From: an uncultured Acidimicrobiales bacterium
GTDB lineage: Bacteria; Actinomycetota; Acidimicrobiia; Acidimicrobiales; Aldehydirespiratoraceae
Assembly (NCBI GenBank): GCA_938091985.1
Contig: CALKOE010000364.1
Coordinates: 1 to 5,333, forward strand
Length of the DNA stretch: 5,333 nt
Direction of reading: 5' to 3'
Shown: piece after piece, positions 1-4,658 of the stretch
Position numbering within the stretch: position 1 is the stretch's first letter
Layout: every line of letters begins with the position of its first letter
Notes under the pieces: generated by a model
What the model was told of the DNA's origin: nothing
The model's input: only the letters and a program-made list of their open reading frames with translations
The model's database searches: none
Translations under genes and position numbers: made by a program

Positions 1-943
1 TGATCGAGCGGCATTGCGCGCTGCGCCGGGGCTGACGGTCGGGCCGAGATCGATGACTCGCAGGTCGGGCCGGGTCTGGAGATGAGCCGCCGTTCCGTCG
101 GCGCCGGAGACGACCGCCAGCACCTCCACCTCTACCTCGGCGTCGAGCTCCTGGCCGAGCACGGAGTCGACAACGGCGTCGATGTGGGCGCGGTCGTGGT
201 GCGCCAGGATCACCACCGACACGTCCGGAGAGTCGTGGTGGTCGCGATGCACTCGGAGCAGGACATCGTCGGAAACCCGAGATGGAAGGGGCACGGTCGC
301 TTCGGGTGCAGTCAGAAGATGCTCGTAGTCCGACTGCCAACGGTGGTCAGGGTCGGCTCGCTGATACTTGCGATAGCGCGCCGCTCGTCGCTCGGGCGTC
401 GCCATGCCTTGGTGGATGATCCGCAGCGAGGTCCGTTCCCACTGTCCCCGCGGCACGCGCGTAGGGACCGGGGGGAAGTGCAACCGCCGTTCGGGCAGTC
501 GGTCGCCGGAGCGGACAGCATGGAGGCGATAGACCCACTTGGGTTCGGGCGCGAAGCGACCCGGGGCAACCTGGTCGTGGAGCGCAAAGCCGTAGGCGTG
601 TTCGCCCTTGGCTCCCTCGTCGACGAATTGACGCAGGGCCGCTCCGTCCCCCCTGAGCCAGGCGCTCGTCCGCGTCGAGCCACAGTGCCCAGTCGGCACC
701 GAGCGCCGCGGCCGCGTCGAGCAAGCGCTGCCGATTCGTGCGGTCGTCCCAACCGGTTTCGTCGGGTCGTGACGGGTTGGCGAGCAGTTCGCGAACGAGC
801 GGTTCAGCCTTGAGCCGCTCGGCGGTGTCGTCGGTCGAGCCGTCGTCGAGTGCGACGACGCCGTCGACGACGTCGCGGACGTTGTCGAACCAGGCGTCGA
901 GCTCCGGCCCGCCGTTTCTCACCGGGAGGAGCGCGAGGAGCAT
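1..943 (-). CDS. Family 2 glycosyltransferase, two GT2 domains, frameshifted, C-terminus beyond window
   Basis: Probable GT-A fold glycosyltransferase transferring a sugar from a nucleotide-sugar donor; acceptor unknown. The first domain shows an N-terminal LLALLPVRN strand, DDGSTDDT at residues 33-40 (nucleotide binding) and LDADER at 89-94 (the DXD-type metal and donor site). Right after this, at a run of six G (648-653), the reading frame breaks: the original frame continues to 347 as Arg/Pro-rich sequence unlike a protein domain. Dropping one G gives LAQGDGAALRQFVDEG and then an open frame to the left edge, with GT2-like sequence (WVYRLHAVR, RIIHQGMATPERRAARYRKY). From about residue 240 a second GT2 start appears (DVSVVILAHHDRAH, SVLGQ, SGADGTA, SPGAARNA). 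At least 314 residues are visible. The ATG at 943 has AGGG six bases upstream and lies 12 nt after the preceding stop, so it is probably co-transcribed with the membrane protein gene. The family call is firm; whether the frameshift is biological or a sequence error is open. Confidence 0.85.
648..653 (-). other. Frameshift site in G6 homopolymer of the glycosyltransferase gene
   Basis: On the coding (minus) strand six consecutive G follow CTCA. Upstream codons use one frame (start at 943) and the GT2-like downstream sequence is in the frame obtained by removing one G. The join falls just after the DADER motif, and the repaired junction reads LAQGDGAAL with no gap in family character. One extra base in a homopolymer is the simplest explanation. 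Confidence 0.85.
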
Positions 944-955
944 GGCGGGCCCTGG
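944..955 (-). promoter_or_regulatory. Ribosome binding site of the glycosyltransferase gene (AGGG at 950-953)
   Basis: The 12-nt spacer between the membrane protein stop and the ATG at 943 holds AGGG with a six-base spacing to the start. No TANNNT box lies close to this start, unlike at several other genes here, which fits translation from a shared upstream transcript. Confidence 0.5.
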
Positions 956-2116
956 TTAGCGGGGCTCGGTGTCGATCGGCTCTGCGGTGGGGACGGTCAG
1001 CGGCGCAGTCGGGTCGGCACCGGAGACATCGGCGCCACGATTGGACTCGGAGAATGCACCGTCGTGCCCGAAGCTGGTGAGCCGATAGGCGCCCTCTCCG
1101 ACTTCGCTTCGCGGCACGAGGAAGATCACGTGGTTGCCGGTCACGACGGCGCGAACGGCTGATGTGGCGGGTGCGATCGTTTGGTCGGTGCCGACCTGGC
1201 TGACAGAGATCGACCAGGTCTGGGCGGTGTGTGACCAGCTGAGTTCGTACCAACGGTCGGCCGCCTGGAACAGTTCGAAGTCGAACGGTGGGTTGAACAC
1301 CCAGTCGTTGGCGGGATCGCCATCAGAGTCGAACACCGCTGAATAGATGTAGCTCTGCTCGGTGTTGCCGTCGGGGGCCGGCGCAACGAGAGTCATTCCC
1401 AGCGCGAGCACCTCTCCGTCGGGCATGTCGACCACGCCATCGGGGCAGACCACGAGGAAGGGCTCGCTTGCGCCGCACTCCACCGTCGACTGGTTGAAGA
1501 CCCGAGCGACTTCGGCGGGCGACATCCGCAGCACGATCTCGGTGAGCTGGGCGATGTCGACGTCGTCGCTGACGAAGGTCGGCGTGTTGGCAGAGATGCT
1601 GTCGAGAAGGTCGGCCAGTGCGTCGGGAAGGAACCGAAGGCGAGGGTCGCCAGGGTCGACTCCGAGTGCAGTGAGCACCTCGTCGAGCATCGGGTCGCCG
1701 GTGGTCCCAGGCGGCTCCGGCTCTGGCTCCGGCTCGATGGGTTCGGGATCGTCCGACGAAGGATCATCGTCGGACGCTGGGTCGTCGTTGACCGGGTCGG
1801 TCGAATCGTCATCGGTGTCGACCGGAGGTGTCGGGGTTTCGATGTCGTCGTCTGTCGAGGCCGAATCGTCATCGCCGTTCAGCACGATGAGACCGATCAC
1901 AACGAGAACCAGCAGCACGATCACCGCGACGACGTATCGCCGGAAGCGCTGTGTGCGAGCAAGCCCGAACTCGTCATCGCGGCTTTCTTCGTAGAAGTCG
2001 TCGCCGTAGAAGTCGTCGCGAAACGCTCCGCGCAGTGCCTCTCGGTCGGCTGGTCCGGCCGTCGCGGGATCGATCCAGCGTGCCGGATCGGTCGGGTCGT
2101 GTTGCTCGCCGCTCAT
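956..2116 (-). CDS. Single-pass membrane protein with acidic linker and unknown outer domain
   Basis: I do not recognise a named family, so no function is proposed. Read from ATG 2116 it has 386 residues. An acidic N-terminal stretch of about 60 residues, predicted cytoplasmic, contains a DDFYG/DDFYE repeat. One membrane segment follows at about 60-80 (YVVAVIVLLVLVVIGLIVL, preceded by RFRR, which fits an inside N-terminus). Next is a low-complexity Asp/Ser/Pro/Glu linker at about 82-143, then a folded region of about 240 residues. That region holds the only two cysteines (about 214 and 224), a possible disulfide, a DSDGDPANDW segment, RWYELSWSHTAQTW, GNHVIFLVPRSE and YRLTSFGHDG; it looks beta-rich. 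An in-frame GTG at 2122 would add two residues, but its first G belongs to the AAGGGG Shine-Dalgarno sequence, so ATG 2116 is preferred. It lies directly upstream of the glycosyltransferase gene, suggesting a cell-envelope role by inference only. Confidence 0.85.
   Translation of the reverse strand: MSGEQHDPTDPARWIDPATAGPADREALRGAFRDDFYGDDFYEESRDDEFGLARTQRFRRYVVAVIVLLVLVVIGLIVLNGDDDSASTDDDIETPTPPVDTDDDSTDPVNDDPASDDDPSSDDPEPIEPEPEPEPPGTTGDPMLDEVLTALGVDPGDPRLRFLPDALADLLDSISANTPTFVSDDVDIAQLTEIVLRMSPAEVARVFNQSTVECGASEPFLVVCPDGVVDMPDGEVLALGMTLVAPAPDGNTEQSYIYSAVFDSDGDPANDWVFNPPFDFELFQAADRWYELSWSHTAQTWSISVSQVGTDQTIAPATSAVRAVVTGNHVIFLVPRSEVGEGAYRLTSFGHDGAFSESNRGADVSGADPTAPLTVPTAEPIDTEPR
1688..1873 (-). 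repeat. Low-complexity Asp/Ser/Pro/Glu linker coding region
   Basis: About 62 codons made mostly of Asp, Ser, Pro, Thr and Glu, ending in an alternating Pro-Glu run (EPEPEPEPP). It joins the membrane segment to the outer domain and is presumably disordered and extended, spacing that domain from the membrane. GTC/ATC/TCG-rich complement triplets make the DNA repetitive. Confidence 0.8.
1991..2020 (-). repeat. Tandem 15-nt direct repeat (two copies)
   Basis: Two adjacent 15-base units (1991-2005 and 2006-2020), differing only at the last base, encode DDFYE and DDFYG in the N-terminal cytoplasmic tail of the membrane protein. An in-frame duplication is the simple explanation. Confidence 0.75.
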
Positions 2117-2121
2117 GTCCA

Positions 2122-2127
2122 CCCCTT
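2122..2127 (-). promoter_or_regulatory. Shine-Dalgarno sequence of the membrane protein gene (AAGGGG)
   Basis: AAGGGG lies five bases upstream of ATG 2116. The alternative GTG at 2120-2122 shares its first G with this element and so could not be spaced from it. This decides the start in favour of 2116. Confidence 0.65.
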
Positions 2128-2141
2128 GTGACTTCGAGCCG

Positions 2142-2147
2142 ACACTA
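2142..2147 (-). promoter_or_regulatory. Candidate -10 box (TAGTGT) for the membrane protein / glycosyltransferase operon
   Basis: TAGTGT matches the TANNNT form of actinobacterial -10 elements and lies 25 nt before ATG 2116, leaving room for a leader with the AAGGGG ribosome binding site. No clear -35 element is visible. The gap to the upstream gene is only 57 nt, so read-through from it is also possible. Confidence 0.4.
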
Positions 2148-2173
2148 CACCGACGCCACCAGGCCGATCGGCG

Positions 2174-2839
2174 TCAGATGACGGTGCCGTCGAGCGAGAC
2201 GTAGCCGTCGGGGACAGGGTTGGTGCCGGTGAGGTCTGCCGCCGGATAGGGCGTGCCGAACCGCGTCTCGATGGGGACCACGCCAGCCCACCAGGGGCCC
2301 GCCATGTCGTCGGGTTCGTCGATCGGGTCGCCGGCGCGCACCTTGGCCGAAGCCTCGGCGAGCGGCATCTCCAAGACGAGCGTCTTCTTCTCGTCGATGT
2401 CGCTGACCTCGCGACCGAGATCCCAGTTCTCTACGACATGGTCCGTGATGATCTTCAGCGCTCGGAGCTTCTCGGCCTTGTCGACGATCTTCGTGGCGAA
2501 GCCCCGGACGACCACGGAGCGATAGTTCATCGAGTTGTGGAACGGCGTGCGAGCCATCACGAGCCCGTCGACGTGGGTGACCGTCGCGCAGATTTCGTGT
2601 CCGCTGCCGGTGCCGAGCAGATGGTTGGCCGCCGCGCCGTGGAGGTAGAGCGTCGCTTCGTCGCGGCCATACGCCATCGGGAGCACCAGCGGTCCGTCGG
2701 GGGTCTGGACGCCGACATGGGCGACGAGGCCCGCATCGAGGATCGTCTTCACGTCGTCGGGGGCATAGACGGCACGGTTGGCACCGCGGCGCACCGTGGT
2801 GCGGGGGGAGGGTGCGGTCTGGTCGGCTGCCTCGGTCAT
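2174..2839 (-). CDS. Pyridoxamine 5'-phosphate oxidase-family (NimA-like) FMN split-barrel protein
   Basis: A 221-residue cytoplasmic protein of the flavin-binding split-barrel superfamily, closest by eye to the Pyridox_ox_2 / NimA-like branch. Visible family features: a TTVRRGANRAVYAPDDV N-terminus (about 14-30), a barrel strand AHVGVQ (40-45), VLPMAYGRDEATLYLHGAA (52-70) with the conserved His 67, a CATVTHVDGLV strand (84-94), NYRSVVVRGFATKI (105-118) and a C-terminal WWAGVVPIETRFG (183-195). In this branch characterised members bind FMN or reduce 5-nitroimidazoles, but most have no known substrate, so true pyridoxal-phosphate synthesis is not implied. The length is typical. ATG 2839 has no good Shine-Dalgarno sequence; a TAGCCT box lies seven bases before it, so the mRNA may be leaderless. 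It follows the LOG gene by 115 nt and precedes the membrane protein gene by 57 nt; no functional link is evident. Confidence 0.9.
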   Translation of the reverse strand: MTEAADQTAPSPRTTVRRGANRAVYAPDDVKTILDAGLVAHVGVQTPDGPLVLPMAYGRDEATLYLHGAAANHLLGTGSGHEICATVTHVDGLVMARTPFHNSMNYRSVVVRGFATKIVDKAEKLRALKIITDHVVENWDLGREVSDIDEKKTLVLEMPLAEASAKVRAGDPIDEPDDMAGPWWAGVVPIETRFGTPYPAADLTGTNPVPDGYVSLDGTVI

Positions 2840-2846
2840 GGCCGGA

Positions 2847-2852
2847 AGGCTA
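2847..2852 (-). promoter_or_regulatory. Candidate -10 box (TAGCCT) for the split-barrel flavoprotein gene
   Basis: TAGCCT ends seven bases before ATG 2839, the distance expected if transcription begins at or next to the start codon. No -35 element is evident. The lack of a purine-rich ribosome binding site agrees with a leaderless mRNA. Confidence 0.4.
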
Positions 2853-2858
2853 TGGCGC

Positions 2859-2879
2859 TCGACCCGTGGGCGGGGTCGA
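2859..2879. repeat. Inverted repeat upstream of the split-barrel flavoprotein gene
   Basis: Perfect 7-bp arms (TCGACCC at 2859-2865, GGGTCGA at 2873-2879) around a 7-base centre. It sits where the spacer and -35 region of the candidate promoter would lie, so it could be an operator. It could also form a stem after the LOG gene, but no T-tract follows on the minus strand, which argues against an intrinsic terminator. Confidence 0.4.
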
Positions 2880-2954
2880 CTTTCCTACCGGGTGAGTCGA
2901 CGAGCGCGCGGTGAGAAGTGTTGCACCCCTCCCGGGAAGATCTCGCCGCTCGAA

Positions 2955-3545
2955 TCAGATGTCGCCCTCACCGATCCACTTCGGGACGTAGGTGAGGTCT
3001 TGGGCCTCGATCGCGTCGAGGAGCGCCACGGGCGACCCCTCCGCGAGGAGGACCTCCCGGTTGGCGGGCTTGAGGATCGTCTTGTCGACCATGGAATCGA
3101 GGAGGGTGAGCAGCGGCTGCCAGAACCCGCCCACGTCGAGCACGCCGACCGGCTTCTTCAGCAGACCGATCTGATTCCAGGTGAGGGTCTCGGCCAGCTC
3201 TTCGAGGGTGCCGTAGCCACCGGGAAGCGCGATGAACGCGTCGGCGAGTTCGTACATGCGGGCCTTGCGCACGTGCATCGAGTCGACCTCTTCGAGCGAG
3301 GTGAGTGAACGGTGCCCGACCTCTCGTGAGAAGAGATTCTTCGGGATGACGCCGGTGACTCGTCCTCCGGCATCCATCACGGTGTCGGCGATCAAGCCCA
3401 TGAGCCCGACCGCGCCGCCGCCGTAGACCAGCTCGAGGTTGCGCTCGACGAGAAGCTGCCCGAGCTCCACGGTGGCCTCGGTGATCGCCGGATCGGAGCC
3501 TGGCGACGAGGCGCAGAACACGCAAATGCGTTTGAGTTCAGACAT
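2955..3545 (-). CDS. LOG-family nucleotide phosphoribohydrolase (TIGR00730 / 'lysine decarboxylase-like')
   Basis: A 196-residue Rossmann-type cytoplasmic protein of the LOG family, which hydrolyses nucleoside 5'-monophosphates (cytokinin riboside monophosphate or AMP) to free base and ribose 5-phosphate; older annotations as lysine decarboxylase are misleading. Signature elements are present: ICVFCASSPG (7-16), VYGGGAVGLMG (40-50), GVIPK (65-69), MHVRKARM (90-97) and the catalytic and phosphate-binding PGGYGTLEE (108-116), followed by TWNQIGLLKKPVGVL. Length and motif spacing are those of the short, dimeric bacterial form, and no key residue is missing. ATG 3545 directly precedes the conserved first strand; TAGGGT lies six bases upstream and can serve either as a -10 box or, through AGGG, as a weak ribosome binding site. 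The oxygenase gene ends 35 nt upstream. Whether it makes a cytokinin or does nucleotide housekeeping cannot be told here. Confidence 0.95.
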   Translation of the reverse strand: MSELKRICVFCASSPGSDPAITEATVELGQLLVERNLELVYGGGAVGLMGLIADTVMDAGGRVTGVIPKNLFSREVGHRSLTSLEEVDSMHVRKARMYELADAFIALPGGYGTLEELAETLTWNQIGLLKKPVGVLDVGGFWQPLLTLLDSMVDKTILKPANREVLLAEGSPVALLDAIEAQDLTYVPKWIGEGDI

Positions 3546-3551
3546 TGCGAG

Positions 3552-3557
3552 ACCCTA
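3552..3557 (-). promoter_or_regulatory. Candidate -10 box (TAGGGT) for the LOG-family gene
   Basis: TAGGGT followed by exactly six bases and the ATG places a predicted transcription start on the A of the start codon. It lies in the 35-nt gap after the oxygenase gene. The AGGG within it could instead be a Shine-Dalgarno sequence on a read-through transcript. Confidence 0.4.
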
Positions 3558-3580
3558 GCCAGCAAGGGTGACGGGCGGTC

Positions 3581-4597
3581 CTACTCGCCCTGCACCGCGG
3601 CCTGGCTCTGGCGGTAGCTCACCGGTGGATACCTGAGTGGGTTGTCGGGCCCGCTGCAGCTGGCGAGTGGTTCCATCACGTGGTCGGCGTTGGCGTTGAA
3701 GAAGAACGGGATCGAGTAGCGCGACGTCGAGGTGGGGTTGGTCGCGAAGTGACGGGCGCTCAGGAAGCGATCGTTGGACCACTGTCGGAGGAGCTCACCG
3801 CAGTTCACGACGAACGCGTCGGCCACGACCGGGACGATCACCCACTCGTCGCACGTGGCGTTGAAGACGGTGAGCCCGGGCGACAACTGCCGCAGAAGCG
3901 TGAAGAACGTCGTGTCGACGTGGGGTGCGATCCCGAAGGCCCCATCCGGGGAGGAGTCGGGTCCCGTCCCGGGGTAGTGAGAGAGACGAAGGCGCCAGAA
4001 CGGATCTCTGAATGCCGCGTCGAAGTAGTTCGACTCGAGATCGAGCGCCACGGCATAGATCGGGAGAAGGCGGGTGGCGAGGGCGACCACTTCCCTCGCG
4101 TAGCTCTCGACCGTCGGGCGGAAACCGGCGACCGAGTCGGCCTCGGGCCATTGGTTGTGATCGAAGTCGATGCCGAGGTCGGACTTGATCAGGAACGCCT
4201 CGTTGAGGTTCCCGAGCCTTCGCCGAGGGAGCTTGCGCTCGCCAACTCGCAGGTAGCCGATGCCCCCGATCGGCCAGTCGGGGCGGTCCATCGCGATGGC
4301 CTCCTTCGACTCGAGCGGTTGGGCGTGAAAGTCGATCGTCGCGGCAAAGATGCGCTCCACCAGATCGGTGTCGAAACCGTGTCCCACGAGCTGATGGAAG
4401 CCGACGTTCTCCGAAGCCCACGCGAGTTGTGTGGCGATCTCCTCGAGGTCCCGAACCGAGCCCGACTCGAACCATGCGGCCACGTCGACGAGGGGAATCT
4501 CTCCCTCGTTGGCCGGCCGAGCGCCGCTGGTGTCCCACTGCTCGGACTCGCGCCGCAGCTCGGCTTCGCGGGCCGCTGGGTCGAATGACGAAGGCAT
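3581..4597 (-). CDS. 2-oxoglutarate/Fe(II)-dependent oxygenase, isopenicillin N synthase-like
   Basis: A 338-residue cytoplasmic non-haem iron oxygenase. The N-terminal DIOX_N-type region begins IPLVDVAAW (34-42) and continues with ASENVGFHQLVGHGF (61-75), the usual 'GFFxxxxHG' motif. The jelly-roll core supplies the iron ligands His226 and Asp228 in APHVDTTFFTLL and the distal His283 in DRFLSARHFA; the 2-oxoglutarate-binding RxS is Arg293-Tyr-Ser295 in SRYSIPFFFN. All catalytic residues are present, so it should be active; the substrate is unknown, and the family covers hydroxylation, desaturation and ring closure. The acidic residue of the usual NxGD segment is Glu (NCGELLRQWSN), a common variant. 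ATG 4597 has TAGGAT eight bases upstream, usable as a -10 box; its AGGA is a rather distant ribosome binding site. It is divergent from the LLM oxidoreductase gene, 61 nt away, so shared control is possible. Confidence 0.93.
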   Translation of the reverse strand: MPSSFDPAAREAELRRESEQWDTSGARPANEGEIPLVDVAAWFESGSVRDLEEIATQLAWASENVGFHQLVGHGFDTDLVERIFAATIDFHAQPLESKEAIAMDRPDWPIGGIGYLRVGERKLPRRRLGNLNEAFLIKSDLGIDFDHNQWPEADSVAGFRPTVESYAREVVALATRLLPIYAVALDLESNYFDAAFRDPFWRLRLSHYPGTGPDSSPDGAFGIAPHVDTTFFTLLRQLSPGLTVFNATCDEWVIVPVVADAFVVNCGELLRQWSNDRFLSARHFATNPTSTSRYSIPFFFNANADHVMEPLASCSGPDNPLRYPPVSYRQSQAAVQGE

Positions 4598-4605
4598 CGA
4601 AGCGG

Positions 4606-4611
4606 ATCCTA
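4606..4611 (-). promoter_or_regulatory. Candidate -10 box (TAGGAT) for the oxygenase gene
   Basis: TAGGAT ends eight bases before ATG 4597, so transcription would begin within one or two bases of the start codon. It shares the 61-bp divergent gap with the candidate promoter of the LLM gene. No -35 hexamer is convincing. Confidence 0.4.
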
Positions 4612-4646
4612 CGACAGGTCGTCCGGCAGAGAGCGGGCGATGGTCC

Positions 4647-4652
4647 TACGGT
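4647..4652 (+). promoter_or_regulatory. Candidate -10 box (TACGGT) for the LLM oxidoreductase gene
   Basis: TACGGT ends six bases before GTG 4659, which would put the transcription start on the start codon. GGAGG at 4653-4657 resembles a Shine-Dalgarno sequence but is only one base from the GTG, too close for normal use; this makes a leaderless start the better reading. Confidence 0.4.
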
Positions 4653-4658
4653 GGAGGT

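Noticed and set aside
347..646. Continuation of the unrepaired glycosyltransferase frame as a genuine C-terminal domain
   Set aside because: The sequence becomes Arg/Pro/Cys-rich low-quality protein, while the neighbouring frame shows GT2-like continuation and stays open to the edge.
82..813. Long open frame on the plus strand opposite the glycosyltransferase gene
   Set aside because: It is Arg/Gly/Pro-rich with no recognisable motifs, and it lies antisense to a frame bearing clear GT2 motifs; high GC content keeps the opposite strand open.
2163..2172. Palindrome GCCGATCGGC just downstream of the split-barrel gene, as terminator or operator
   Set aside because: It has no loop and no T-tract, and GATC-centred GC palindromes of this length are frequent in such genomes.
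2875..2901. Two GTCGAC hexamers 21 bp apart, as a possible paired binding site
   Set aside because: GTCGAC and close variants are very common throughout this window because of Val-Asp and Ser-Thr codon use and high GC; the spacing alone is not evidence.
2930..2937. Palindrome TCCCGGGA after the LOG gene as a terminator
   Set aside because: The stem is only four bases with no loop, and no T-tract follows on the coding strand.
2955..3545. Lysine decarboxylase function for the LOG-family gene
   Set aside because: The PGGYGTLEE and GGGAVGLMG motifs define the phosphoribohydrolase family; no PLP-binding lysine decarboxylase features are present.
3680..4588. A 302-codon plus-strand open frame opposite the oxygenase gene
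   Set aside because: Its composition (Arg, Glu, Gly, Val) is that expected from the complement of the real gene, with no motif; all iron and 2-oxoglutarate ligands are on the minus strand.
2174..4597. A single biosynthetic operon of oxygenase, LOG and split-barrel flavoprotein
   Set aside because: The gap before the split-barrel gene is 115 nt, each gene has its own candidate promoter box, and the three products have no recognised common pathway.
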